Positions 18,072 through 26,497 of a stretch of 55,682 bases of DNA are shown here, piece after piece; positions within the stretch are counted from its first letter, which is position 1, and each line of letters begins with the position of its first letter. Location: positions 1 through 55,682 of the forward strand of contig NZ_NMQV01000018.1 in NCBI RefSeq assembly GCF_002234375.1, in the 5' to 3' direction. The position numbers were made by a program, and so were the translations under genes. A model generated the notes under the pieces. It searched no databases. It saw nothing but the letters and a program-made list of their open reading frames with translations, and had not been told where the DNA came from. The DNA comes from Pseudomonas fluvialis. Lineage in GTDB: Bacteria > Pseudomonadota > Gammaproteobacteria > Pseudomonadales > Pseudomonadaceae.

Positions 18072-18692
18072 ATGGAACCTGCTGATCTCCTTGAGCGCTG
18101 CTACCCCGGGCGTCGTGCCGAGTCCAAGCGGCAGATTCTTCGTTGCGCCTTGCGGCTGTTCAACGAGTACGGAATCGATGCAACCACCATCGATATCATC
18201 CGCGCTGAGAGCGAGACGAGTGTCGGATCGATCTATCACCATTTTGGAAACAAGGAAGGCGTGATAGCGGCGCTCTACATGGCGGCGCTGGACGACCAAG
18301 CACGCCTGCGAGACGGCTACGTAAGCGGCGTAAGTTCGACCCGAGAGTGGGTCTGTGCGTTGGTCTTTAGCTATGTGGATTGGGTCGTTGGCCAGCCAGA
18401 CTGGGCGCGCTTTCAATACCAGGCCCGCTACGCAGTCGCGCAAAGTGCCTTCAGTGATCAGCTCAAGGAAGCCAATCGCGTCAGGAATGCTCAGATGAGA
18501 GATTGGTTCAGCGACCCAGCCCACCAGCGTGACCTGAAGGATCTGCCGCGCGAGCTCATACCCTCGCTGATTATCGGGCCGGCTGAGAGTTACTGCCGTG
18601 CATGGTTCTCCGGTCGTGTCAAGCAAAGCCCAGATATCCACAGACAATTGCTCGCAGAGTCTGCGTGGCTGAATGTTGGGAATGGCGATTGA
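18072..18692 (+). CDS. TetR/AcrR-family transcriptional regulator
   Basis: The 206-residue protein has a typical TetR N-terminal helix-turn-helix (about 16-62): KRQILRCALRLFNEYGIDATTIDIIRAESE, then VGSIYHHFGNKEGVIAAL. The C-terminal ligand domain is diverse, as is normal. It is divergent from the DUF4442 gene and likely represses it and itself through the inverted repeats at 17962-17998. Ligand prediction is not possible; an acyl-CoA or fatty acid would fit the neighbouring thioesterase-like gene. The ribosome site before the ATG at 18072 is weak (CTGAAG). Confidence 0.88.
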   Translation: MEPADLLERCYPGRRAESKRQILRCALRLFNEYGIDATTIDIIRAESETSVGSIYHHFGNKEGVIAALYMAALDDQARLRDGYVSGVSSTREWVCALVFSYVDWVVGQPDWARFQYQARYAVAQSAFSDQLKEANRVRNAQMRDWFSDPAHQRDLKDLPRELIPSLIIGPAESYCRAWFSGRVKQSPDIHRQLLAESAWLNVGNGD

Positions 18693-18900
18693 GCGCGCGC
18701 TCCGCTTACGCCGGTAAACAGCCTCATCTCGTTTAGCAGCGTCTGGTTCTTGCTGGTTGAAGCCGCCCCGCTATCACCCAACCCAAATCGAGTACAGCGT
18801 TGTTCGGACGCCGGCAGACGTTTGTGGGAGTTTTTCGGGGAATCATCGATTCAGGGGGCGAATCGTTCAGCCTGGAGAAGGCGGGTAATGCAGAGAAAGA

Positions 18901-18977
18901 TGGCGCATCCGGCGGGATTCGAACCCACGACCCCTGCCTTCGGAGGGCAGTACTCTATCCAGCTGAGCTACGGATGC
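18901..18977 (-). tRNA. tRNA-Arg (anticodon CCG)
   Basis: Read on the minus strand, the sequence folds as a standard tRNA. The seven-base acceptor stem pairs GCATCCG with CGGATGC. The D arm contains AGCTCAGCTGGATAGAGT. The anticodon stem CTGCC/GGCAG holds the loop CTCCGAA, giving anticodon CCG for arginine codon CGG. The T arm contains GGTTCGAATCC. CCA is encoded (18903-18901). The remaining sequence between the TetR-type gene and the DUF2147 gene (18693-18900 and 18978-19109) shows no further gene. tRNA-Arg genes are common integration sites, and the accessory block lies on the 3' side of this one. Confidence 0.97.
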
Positions 18978-19109
18978 GTTGCGCGGGCGAATCATACGCA
19001 TCTTGCCGGGGCGCGTCCATGCCGGGTGGGCAGGTGGTTTCGTTGCGGCAGGGCCTGCAGTAGAGTGCCGGCCCCCGGCCGTGGGGCCGTTTGTGCTGAG
19101 GAGCTGATG

Positions 19110-19556
19110 ATGCAGTGGCGTGTAGTGGCAGGTCTGGCGTTGACCCTGGTAGTGGCAACGGTGCAGGCCGGGCCTTCGCCGCAGGGACGCTGGCAGACCA
19201 TCGATGACGAGACCGGCAAGGCCAAGTCGGTGGTGGAGTTGCAGGTTTCCGGCGAAGGTCAGCTGAGCGGGCGGGTGGTGGAACTGCTCAATCATTCGGG
19301 ACAGGACAATCCGTTGTGCGAGGCCTGTGAGGGTGAGCGCCATGCCCAGCCGATCAAGGGCATGACCATCCTCTGGGGGCTGCGTGCCGACGAGGATGGC
19401 CGCTGGGTGGGCGGCCAGGTGCTCGACCCGGCCAAGGGCGAGGTCTACAAGGCCAAGGTCAGCCTGGATGAGGATGGCCAGCAGTTGCACCTGCGTGGTT
19501 TCATCGGTATCGAGGCGCTTGGGCGTACGCAAACCTGGCGTCGTTTGGCACCGTGA
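19110..19556 (+). CDS. Secreted DUF2147 protein
   Basis: The 148-residue product begins with a signal peptide (hydrophobic residues about 4-18, cleavage likely after VQA at about 20). It continues with the DUF2147 fold: [20 protein letters not shown], two Cys in NPLCEACEG, and a final RTQTWRRL. Function is unknown; the proteins are periplasmic. Two ATGs in tandem (19107, 19110) are possible; the second is preferred because AGGAG ends six bases before it. The next gene begins 17 bp after the stop. Confidence 0.85.
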   Translation: MQWRVVAGLALTLVVATVQAGPSPQGRWQTIDDETGKAKSVVELQVSGEGQLSGRVVELLNHSGQDNPLCEACEGERHAQPIKGMTILWGLRADEDGRWVGGQVLDPAKGEVYKAKVSLDEDGQQLHLRGFIGIEALGRTQTWRRLAP

Positions 19557-19573
19557 GCGAAGGGAGGTGGGCG

Positions 19574-20266
19574 ATGCAGGACAGTTTCAGACTCTGGGAT
19601 TGGCCGCTGCGGCTGTTTCACTGGTTGCTGGCCGGCAGTGTCACGGCGGCGTTGCTGACTGGCTGGCTGGGCGGCAGCCTGATGCCCTGGCATGCCCGCC
19701 TGGGTTCGCTGGTGCTCGGTTTGCTGGTGTTCCGTCTGGTCTGGGGGCTGTGTGGCTCCACCTATGCGCGCTGGGGCTACATCCTGCGTAGCCTGGCGGG
19801 TCTCCCGCGCTACCTGCGTGGCCAGTGGCAGGCGGCCGGGCATAATCCGCTGGGCGTGTTGTCGGTGCTGGCGATGCTCGGGCTGTTGTTCGCGCAGGTG
19901 CTGAGCGGGTTACTGGCGACGGACGACATTGCCACCCACGGGCCCTTGCAGCCGTTGGTCAGCGCGGCGACCAGTGACTGGCTGAGTGGCCTGCATCGCC
20001 AGGGCAAGTGGTGGTTGCTGGCGCTGATCGGCCTGCATGTGACGGCGATTGGCTTTTACGCGTTGCGCGGCAAGCCGCTATGGCGGGCCATGCTTAGTGG
20101 TCGGGCGCGGCGCGAGCATGCGCAGCAAGCGGATGCGCGGGGCGGCCGGTGGCCTGTGGCATTGCTGGCGCTGCTACTGGCCGTCGCGGTGGTTTGGGCG
20201 GTAGAGCGTCTGCCGGCGCACTTCATGCCAGCGCCGGCCGCTGCAGCACCGGCGCTGGCCTGGTAG
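19574..20266 (+). CDS. Membrane cytochrome b (b561/b6-type)
   Basis: The 230-residue protein has four main hydrophobic spans plus one near the C-terminus (about residues 190-208). Histidines expected to bind heme b lie in LRLFHWLL, MPWHARLG and LIGLHVTAIG. Such proteins move electrons between the quinone pool or a dehydrogenase and periplasmic cytochromes. GGAGG lies six bases before the ATG at 19574; a GTG overlapping the previous stop is less likely. It converges on the cytochrome c' gene, a plausible redox partner. Confidence 0.87.
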   Translation: MQDSFRLWDWPLRLFHWLLAGSVTAALLTGWLGGSLMPWHARLGSLVLGLLVFRLVWGLCGSTYARWGYILRSLAGLPRYLRGQWQAAGHNPLGVLSVLAMLGLLFAQVLSGLLATDDIATHGPLQPLVSAATSDWLSGLHRQGKWWLLALIGLHVTAIGFYALRGKPLWRAMLSGRARREHAQQADARGGRWPVALLALLLAVAVVWAVERLPAHFMPAPAAAAPALAW

Positions 20267-20268
20267 CG

Positions 20269-20295
20269 TGCAGGCGGCCGGGCAGGCCGCCTGCA
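20269..20295. terminator. Hairpin between convergent cytochrome genes
   Basis: A perfect 11-base inverted repeat (TGCAGGCGGCC / GGCCGCCTGCA) with a five-base loop fills the gap between the two convergent cytochrome genes. No T-run follows on either strand, so it may act as a bidirectional transcript end or protect both 3' ends. Confidence 0.6.
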
Positions 20296-20301
20296 GGGGG
20301 C

Positions 20302-20766
20302 TTAGTCGGCGCGGAACTTGTCGTGGCAGGACTTGCAGGAGCCGCCCACGTCGCCAAAGGCTTTCTTGATCGCCGCCTGGTCGTTGCCGGCGGCTACGCT
20401 GGCCAGTTGGTTGGCATGCTTGACGAACTCACCGCCGATGCGCCCGGCTTCTTCGAGGTTGTCGAAGAATTCCGGCTTAAGGCGGGTCTGCTTGCCCAGT
20501 TGCGCGCTGGTGGTGTCTGGGCTGTACAGCGCGCCCATGCCGGAGTTGGCAATGGCGGCGATGGCATTGGCGGCGGCGGCGACCTTGGCCTGGTCGTAGG
20601 GTTCCTTGCCGTCGATGACCTGGGCCTTGATCTTGCCCATGTTCCAGGCCATGAACTGGTAGCCAGCCTGGCGGATTTCCACCTGTTCTTCGGGCTTGAG
20701 CTGGGCCTGGGCTGCGGTGCTGGCCAGCACCGCGCCGGCGAGGGCGCTGATCATCATTGCTTTCAC
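20302..20766 (-). CDS. Cytochrome c' (class II c-type cytochrome)
   Basis: The 154-residue precursor has a signal peptide (cleavage likely after AQA at about 22). It is a four-helix class II cytochrome c, with the heme-binding motif CKSCH close to the C-terminus, the hallmark of cytochrome c'. These periplasmic proteins bind heme and often NO. The start is GTG at 20766, with AAGGAGT seven bases upstream, which makes this start convincing. The gene converges on the cytochrome b gene. Confidence 0.93.
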   Translation of the reverse strand: MKAMMISALAGAVLASTAAQAQLKPEEQVEIRQAGYQFMAWNMGKIKAQVIDGKEPYDQAKVAAAANAIAAIANSGMGALYSPDTTSAQLGKQTRLKPEFFDNLEEAGRIGGEFVKHANQLASVAAGNDQAAIKKAFGDVGGSCKSCHDKFRAD

Positions 20767-20949
20767 GGTATGACTCCTTCATTTGAATAGCGGCGGCTTG
20801 TGGCCGCGGGCAAGACTATACCCTGCCGGGTACGTGTTTGCCGCACATGTGTGTCAAGGCATTGCCGGGTGTGTGTGCGGGAATCGCCTAACAATTCGTT
20901 GTTTTTTTCGAACAGCCTCTTGCCCTTGGGCGGAGTCAGTCCTAGGATG

Positions 20950-20967
20950 CGTTTGACATTTCAAACG
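20950..20967. promoter_or_regulatory. Inverted repeat upstream of gabD (candidate operator)
   Basis: CGTTTGA-CATT-TCAAACG is a perfect seven-base inverted repeat whose right edge is 61 bp before the gabD start. Position and symmetry suit a regulator binding site. The regulator is unknown. Confidence 0.5.
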
Positions 20968-21028
20968 GCCTGCTGGCCCATAAGAACAACAGCGTCACGA
21001 CCGCCACGGGCGGCTCCGAGGAGATCCC

Positions 21029-22480
21029 ATGCACCTGAACAACCCGCAGCTGTTCCGCCAGCAGGCCTATATCGATGGGCAGTGGCTGGACGCCGACAGT
21101 GGCCAGAGCATCGCCGTGAACAACCCGGCGACCGGCGAAATCCTCGGCAGTGTGCCGAAGATGGGCCGCGCCGAGACCCGCCGTGCCATCGAAGCCGCCG
21201 AGCGCGCCTTGCCGGCCTGGCGTGCGCTGACCGCCAAGGAGCGTGCCGGCAAGCTGCGCAAGTGGTTCGAGCTGATCATGGCCAATCAGGACGACCTGGG
21301 CCGCCTGATGACCCTGGAGCAGGGCAAGCCGCTGGCCGAGGCCAAGGGCGAGATCGCCTACGCCGCCTCCTTCATCGAGTGGTTTGCCGAGGAAGCCAAG
21401 CGCATCTACGGCGACACCATCCCCGGTCATCAACCGGACAAGCGCATCATCGTGATCAAGCAGCCGATCGGCGTGACCGCGGCGATTACCCCGTGGAATT
21501 TTCCGGCGGCGATGATCACCCGCAAGGCCGGCCCGGCGCTGGCTGCCGGCTGCACCATGGTGCTCAAGCCCGCTTCGCAGACGCCGTTTTCCGCGCTGGC
21601 GCTGGCCGAGTTGGCCGCCCAGGCGGGTATTCCGGCTGGGGTGTTCAGCGTGGTCACCGGTAGTGCCGGCGAAGTCGGTGGCGAGCTGACCAGCAATCCG
21701 ATCGTGCGCAAGCTGAGCTTCACCGGCTCCACCGAGATCGGCCGCCAGCTGATGGCCGAATGCGCCCACGACATCAAGAAGGTGTCCCTGGAGCTGGGCG
21801 GCAACGCGCCGTTCATCGTCTTCGATGACGCCGACCTGGATGCCGCCGTGGAAGGCGCGCTGATCTCCAAATACCGCAACAACGGGCAGACCTGCGTGTG
21901 TGCCAACCGCCTGTACGTACAGGACGGCGTGTACGAGGCCTTCGTCGACAAGCTGAAGGCCGCCGTGGCCAAGCTGAAGATCGGCAACGGCCTGGAAGAC
22001 GGCACCACCACCGGCCCGCTGATCGACAGCAAGGCGGTGGCCAAGGTCGAGGAGCATATCGCCGACGCCCTGGGCAAGGGCGCCAAGCTGGCCCTCGGTG
22101 GCCAGCCGCACGCCCTGGGTGGCAGCTTCTTCGAGCCGACCATCCTGGTCGACGTGCCGCACAATGCGGCGGTAGCCAGGGAAGAAACCTTCGGCCCGCT
22201 GGCGCCGGTGTTCCGTTTCAAGGACGAGGCCGAGGTGATCCGCCTGTCCAACGACACCGAGTTCGGCCTGGCCTCGTACTTCTATGCTCGCGACCTGGGC
22301 CGCGTGTTCCGCGTCGCCGAGGCGCTGGAGTACGGCATGGTCGGCATCAACACCGGACTGATTTCCACCGAAGTGGCACCGTTTGGCGGGGTAAAAGCCT
22401 CCGGGCTGGGCCGCGAGGGCTCCAAGTACGGCATCGAGGACTATCTCGAAATCAAATACCTGTGCCTGGGCGGCGTGTGA
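21029..22480 (+). CDS. gabD: Succinate-semialdehyde dehydrogenase (NADP+)
   Basis: GabD oxidises succinate semialdehyde to succinate, the second step of GABA breakdown. The 483-residue protein shows the aldehyde dehydrogenase cofactor segment ITPWNFPAAMITRKAGPALA, the general-base Glu in SLELGGNAPFIVFDDAD, and the catalytic Cys in NNGQTCVCANR. The doubled CVC pair is typical of GabD. GAGGAG precedes the ATG at 21029. It lies 344 bp upstream of gabT on the same strand, so the two may be transcribed separately or through the intervening palindrome. Confidence 0.96.
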   Translation: MHLNNPQLFRQQAYIDGQWLDADSGQSIAVNNPATGEILGSVPKMGRAETRRAIEAAERALPAWRALTAKERAGKLRKWFELIMANQDDLGRLMTLEQGKPLAEAKGEIAYAASFIEWFAEEAKRIYGDTIPGHQPDKRIIVIKQPIGVTAAITPWNFPAAMITRKAGPALAAGCTMVLKPASQTPFSALALAELAAQAGIPAGVFSVVTGSAGEVGGELTSNPIVRKLSFTGSTEIGRQLMAECAHDIKKVSLELGGNAPFIVFDDADLDAAVEGALISKYRNNGQTCVCANRLYVQDGVYEAFVDKLKAAVAKLKIGNGLEDGTTTGPLIDSKAVAKVEEHIADALGKGAKLALGGQPHALGGSFFEPTILVDVPHNAAVAREETFGPLAPVFRFKDEAEVIRLSNDTEFGLASYFYARDLGRVFRVAEALEYGMVGINTGLISTEVAPFGGVKASGLGREGSKYGIEDYLEIKYLCLGGV

Positions 22481-22508
22481 AACCGATCCATGGCCTGCTG
22501 CGCGTAGG

Positions 22509-22590
22509 CCAGCCTGCGTTGGAGGCGGCCTCGGGATGCTCATTTACAGCTCGTAAACTGCGCTCCCTCGGCCACCTCCGCCTTGCCTGG
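22509..22590. repeat. Large imperfect palindrome between gabD and gabT
   Basis: The 344-bp gap between gabD and gabT holds no gene. It contains a roughly 82-bp imperfect inverted repeat. The arms share GGAGGxGGCC and GGGA blocks and close on a perfect TTTAC-AGCTC-GTAAA hairpin centred at 22550. It resembles the extragenic palindromic repeats scattered in Pseudomonas chromosomes. A CTCGCGAG palindrome follows at about 22596. The rest (about 22620-22824) shows no gene and probably contains the gabT leader. Confidence 0.65.
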
Positions 22591-22824
22591 CTCTAGCTCG
22601 CGAGGCTATGAATCAGTTTCAAGCTTTCCAGTTATGAATCCGTGGGTGTCGGGTGGCAGGCAGGAGCTGTAGTCACCCGGCGTCGGCGTTTCCGGTGGTG
22701 GCACCGGCTAACCCAGCCGACGGCCAGCGGGCAGGCGACAGTTCGATCATCGTTAGCTGTCTGCTCTGCCCAGCCCCGTCATCATCCTTGGACCGAGCCG
22801 TCCGTTACGGCTTATGAGGACACC

Positions 22825-24102
22825 ATGAGCAAGAACGAATCTCTCCTGCAGCGTCGCCAGGCCGCCGTGGCCCGTGGCGTCAGCCAGATCCACCCGATCG
22901 TCGCCGAGCGCGCCGAGAACGCCACCGTGTGGGACGTCGACGGCCGCGAGTACATCGACTTCGCCGGCGGTATCGCCGTGCTGAACACCGGCCACCTGCA
23001 TCCAAAGGTGATCGCCGCCGTGCAGGAGCAGCTGAGCAAGCTGACCCACACCTGCTTCCAGGTGCTGGCCTACGAGCCCTACATCGCCCTCTGTGAAGCC
23101 ATCGCCAAGCGCGTACCGGGTGATTTCGCCAAGAAAACCCTGCTGGTCACCTCCGGCTCGGAAGCAGTGGAGAACGCCGTGAAGATCGCCCGCGCCGCCA
23201 CCGGCCGCGCCGGGGTGATCGCCTTCACCGGCGCCTACCACGGCCGCACGATGATGACCCTGAGCCTGACTGGCAAGGTCGTGCCGTACTCCGCCGGTAT
23301 GGGCCTGATGCCCGGCGGCGTGTTCCGCGCCCTGGCGCCGTGCCCGCTGCACGGCATCAGCGAGGATGACGCGATTGCCAGCATCGAGCGCATCTTCAAG
23401 AACGATGCGCAGCCGCGCGACATCGCCGCGATCATCATCGAGCCGGTGCAGGGCGAGGGCGGCTTCTACGTCAACTCGCCGGCCTTCATGCAGCGCCTGC
23501 GCGCGCTGTGCGACGAGCACGGCATCCTGTTGATCGCCGACGAAGTACAGACCGGCGCCGGGCGTACCGGCACCTTCTTCGCCTGCGAGCAGCTGGGCAT
23601 CGTCCCGGACCTGACTACCTTTGCCAAATCGGTGGGCGGCGGCTTCCCGATCTCCGGCGTGTGCGGCAAAGCCGAGATCATGGACGTGATCGCCCCTGGC
23701 GGCCTGGGCGGCACCTACGCCGGCAGCCCGATCGCCTGCGCCGCGGCGCTGGCCGTGATGGAAGTGTTCGAGGAAGAGAAGCTGCTGGAGCGCTCGCAGG
23801 CGGTGGGCGAGAAGCTCAAGGCCGACCTGAATGCCATCGCCGCCAAGCACAAGGTGATCGGTGACGTGCGTGGCCTGGGTTCGATGGTGGCCATCGAGCT
23901 GTTCGAGGGAGGCGACCACAGCAAACCGGCCGCCGAGCTGGTGGGCAAGATCGTCGCGCGTGCCCGTGACAAGGGGCTGCTCCTGCTGTCCTGCGGCACC
24001 TACTACAACGTCATCCGTTTCCTCATGCCGCTGACCATTCCCGACGCGCAGCTGGAGCGGGGCCTGGCCATCGTCGCCGAGTGCTTCGACGAACTGGCCT
24101 GA
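22825..24102 (+). CDS. gabT: 4-aminobutyrate aminotransferase
   Basis: GabT transfers the amino group of GABA to 2-oxoglutarate, giving succinate semialdehyde for GabD. The 425-residue product is a class III PLP aminotransferase. It has SGSEAVENAVKIARAATGR (cofactor phosphate region), IADEVQTGAGRTG, and the PLP Lys at about 268 in TTFAKSVGGGFP. The frame is open 183 bp upstream, but the ATG at 22825 has AGGA just before it and begins the conserved MSKNESLLQRR N-terminus. A clear terminator follows at 24123. Confidence 0.96.
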   Translation: MSKNESLLQRRQAAVARGVSQIHPIVAERAENATVWDVDGREYIDFAGGIAVLNTGHLHPKVIAAVQEQLSKLTHTCFQVLAYEPYIALCEAIAKRVPGDFAKKTLLVTSGSEAVENAVKIARAATGRAGVIAFTGAYHGRTMMTLSLTGKVVPYSAGMGLMPGGVFRALAPCPLHGISEDDAIASIERIFKNDAQPRDIAAIIIEPVQGEGGFYVNSPAFMQRLRALCDEHGILLIADEVQTGAGRTGTFFACEQLGIVPDLTTFAKSVGGGFPISGVCGKAEIMDVIAPGGLGGTYAGSPIACAAALAVMEVFEEEKLLERSQAVGEKLKADLNAIAAKHKVIGDVRGLGSMVAIELFEGGDHSKPAAELVGKIVARARDKGLLLLSCGTYYNVIRFLMPLTIPDAQLERGLAIVAECFDELA

Positions 24103-24122
24103 GGCGCGCTGTACTGTGCAGA

Positions 24123-24150
24123 GAACCCGCCATCCGGCGGGTTCTTGCTG
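24123..24150. terminator. Rho-independent terminator after gabT
   Basis: A nine-base perfect stem (GAACCCGCC / GGCGGGTTC, loop ATCC) is followed by TTGCTGT on the plus strand. It starts 20 bp after the gabT stop. It also faces the 3' end of the convergent rpiA gene and may serve both. Confidence 0.85.
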
Positions 24151-24168
24151 TCAGCCCCTGGGGTCGGG

Positions 24169-24840
24169 TTAGCGGCTCAGCTGGCGGACACCCTGGCGGG
24201 TGCCGAGCAGCAGCAGGTCGGCGCGGCGCGCGGCGAACAGGCCGTTGCAGACCACCCCGACAATTGCGTTGATGTCGGCTTCCAGGCGCTGCGGGTCGAC
24301 GATGGACAGGTTGTGCACGTCGAGGATCACGTTGCCGTTATCGGTCACCACGCCCTCGCGGTAGACCGGGTCGCCGCCCAGCCGCACCAGTTGCCGGGCC
24401 ACATGGCTGCGCGCCATGGGGATCACCTCGACCGGCAGCGGAAACTGGCCGAGTACCGGCACCAGCTTGCTCTCGTCGGCAATGCAGATGAAGGTGCGCG
24501 CCACGGCGGCGACGATCTTCTCGCGGGTCAGTGCGGCGCCGCCGCCCTTGATTAGGTTGAGGCGCTCATCGCTTTCATCGGCGCCGTCGACATAGAACTC
24601 CAGCTCGCTGACGCTGTTCAGGTCATACACCGGGATGCCGTGTGCCTTGAGGCGGCTGGCGGTGGCTTCGGAGCTGGCGACCGCGCCGTCGAAGTCGAAC
24701 TTGTGGCGGGCCAGGGCGTCGATGAAAAAGTTTGCCGTGGAGCCGGTGCCGACGCCGATCACGCTGTGCTTTTCCAGACGCGGGCGAATGTAGTCCATGG
24801 CCGCTTCGGCCACGGCTTGCTTGAGTTGATCCTGGGTCAT
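24169..24840 (-). CDS. rpiA: Ribose-5-phosphate isomerase A
   Basis: RpiA interconverts ribose 5-phosphate and ribulose 5-phosphate in the pentose phosphate pathway. The 223-residue protein has the expected motifs [16 protein letters not shown], the DGADE-type [27 protein letters not shown], and a catalytic Lys segment [19 protein letters not shown]. Length and start agree with the family. It is divergent from ilvA across 138 bp, the same pairing seen in other pseudomonads. Confidence 0.97.
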   Translation of the reverse strand: MTQDQLKQAVAEAAMDYIRPRLEKHSVIGVGTGSTANFFIDALARHKFDFDGAVASSEATASRLKAHGIPVYDLNSVSELEFYVDGADESDERLNLIKGGGAALTREKIVAAVARTFICIADESKLVPVLGQFPLPVEVIPMARSHVARQLVRLGGDPVYREGVVTDNGNVILDVHNLSIVDPQRLEADINAIVGVVCNGLFAARRADLLLLGTRQGVRQLSR

Positions 24841-24978
24841 GCGGCACCGTCGGGAATGAAGGAAACAGGCCGGCGATTATAGCTGCTGCACGGCGGAAAA
24901 CCCCTGTTTCTCTGTGGTCGCGCGGTAAAACAGTGGGGTAGACTCGCCGGTTCACACGCCAGCCAAAGACCTGCCGCA

Positions 24979-26493
24979 ATGCTTGAACAGTACGTGAAAC
25001 ACATCCTCACCTCGCGCGTCTACGATGTCGCGGTGGAAACCCCGCTGCAAGCGGCCCGCCAGCTCAGCGAGCGGCTGGGTAACCAGATTCTCCTCAAGCG
25101 CGAGGATCTGCAGCCGGTGTACTCGTTTAAGATTCGCGGCGCCTACAACAAGCTGGCCCAGCTCAGCGAAACCGAGCGGGCGCGTGGCGTGGTCACTGCC
25201 TCGGCCGGCAACCATGCCCAGGGCCTGGCGCTGGCCGCCAAGCACCTGGGCGTGAAGGCAACCATCGTCATGCCGCGTACCACGCCGGAACTCAAGGTAC
25301 AGGGCGTGCGGGCGCGTGGCGGCAAGGTGGTGCTGCATGGCGATGCCTTCCCCGAGGCGCTGGCCCATTCGCTCAAGCTGGTCGAGGAGAAGGGCTACAC
25401 CTACATCCACCCCTATGACGACCCGCTGGTGATCGCCGGCCAGGGCACCGTGGCCATGGAAATCCTCCGCCAGCAGCCGGGTCAGCTCGACGCCATTTTC
25501 GTGCCGGTGGGCGGCGGCGGGCTGATCGCCGGTATTGCTGCCTACGTCAAATACCTGCGCCCGGAGATCCGCGTGATCGGTGTCGAACCGGATGACTCCA
25601 ACTGCCTGCAGGCCGCCATGGCCGCTGGCGAGCGCGTGGTGCTGCCGAGCGTCGGGCTGTTTGCCGACGGCGTGGCGGTGGCGCAGATTGGCCAGCACAC
25701 CTTCGACGTCTGCAAACACTATGTGGATGAAGTGATCACCGTCAGCACCGACGAAATCTGCGCGGCGATCAAGGACATCTACGACGACACCCGCTCGATC
25801 ACCGAGCCGGCCGGCGCGCTGTCGGTGGCCGGGATCAAGAAATATGTCGAAGAGCGCGGCGCGCATGGCCAGGTACTGGTAGGCATCGACTCGGGCGCCA
25901 ACATCAACTTCGACCGCCTGCGCCATGTTGCCGAGCGCGCCGAACTGGGCGAGAAGCGCGAGGCGATCATCGCCGTGACCATTCCCGAGCAGCCGGGCAG
26001 CTTCAAGACGTTCTGCGAGGCGATCGGCAAGCGGCAGATCACCGAGTTCAACTACCGTTACCACACCGACGGCGAGGCGCACATCTTCGTCGGCGTACAG
26101 ACCCACCCGGAAAACGACCCGCGTGCCGCGCTGGTGCAAGGGCTGCGTGACAAGGGCTTCCCGGTGCTCGACCTGACCGACAACGAACTGGCCAAGCTGC
26201 ATATCCGTCACATGGTCGGCGGCCATGCGGCGGCGGTGCCTGATGAATGCGTGTTCCGCTTCGAGTTCCCCGAGCGGCCGGGCGCGCTGTTCAACTTCCT
26301 CAACAAGCTCGGCGGTCGCTGGAACATCTCGATGTTCCACTACCGCAACCACGGTGCCGCCGATGGCCGCGTGCTGGCGGCCCTGCAGGTGCCGCACGAG
26401 GAGCGCCAGCTGATTCCGGCGGCCCTGGATGCCATCGGCTACCCCTATTGGGATGAAAGCGACAACCCTGCCTATTCACTGTTCCTGGGATAA
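24979..26493 (+). CDS. ilvA: Threonine ammonia-lyase, biosynthetic
   Basis: IlvA deaminates threonine to 2-oxobutanoate, the first step of isoleucine synthesis, and is inhibited by isoleucine. The 504-residue length fits the long form with two C-terminal ACT-like regulatory domains (about 330-500; EQPGSFKTFCEAIG and ERPGALFNFLNKLGG). The PLP Lys51 lies in YSFKIRGAYNKL and the phosphate-binding loop is VPVGGGGLIAG. The stop is four bases before the start of the DUF2269 membrane gene. Confidence 0.96.
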   Translation: MLEQYVKHILTSRVYDVAVETPLQAARQLSERLGNQILLKREDLQPVYSFKIRGAYNKLAQLSETERARGVVTASAGNHAQGLALAAKHLGVKATIVMPRTTPELKVQGVRARGGKVVLHGDAFPEALAHSLKLVEEKGYTYIHPYDDPLVIAGQGTVAMEILRQQPGQLDAIFVPVGGGGLIAGIAAYVKYLRPEIRVIGVEPDDSNCLQAAMAAGERVVLPSVGLFADGVAVAQIGQHTFDVCKHYVDEVITVSTDEICAAIKDIYDDTRSITEPAGALSVAGIKKYVEERGAHGQVLVGIDSGANINFDRLRHVAERAELGEKREAIIAVTIPEQPGSFKTFCEAIGKRQITEFNYRYHTDGEAHIFVGVQTHPENDPRAALVQGLRDKGFPVLDLTDNELAKLHIRHMVGGHAAAVPDECVFRFEFPERPGALFNFLNKLGGRWNISMFHYRNHGAADGRVLAALQVPHEERQLIPAALDAIGYPYWDESDNPAYSLFLG

Positions 26494-26497
26494 CCAT

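Noticed and set aside
18750..19109. The 5' extension of the DUF2147 frame through the tRNA-Arg gene
   Set aside because: It runs through a tRNA on the other strand, lacks homology, and the AGGAG-associated start with a signal peptide lies at 19110.
20827..20841. A sigma-54-like element (CGGG-N7-TTGC) upstream of gabD
   Set aside because: Only GG and TTGC match; the conserved TGGC is absent and the site is about 190 bp from the start codon, so it is within chance for this GC-rich DNA.
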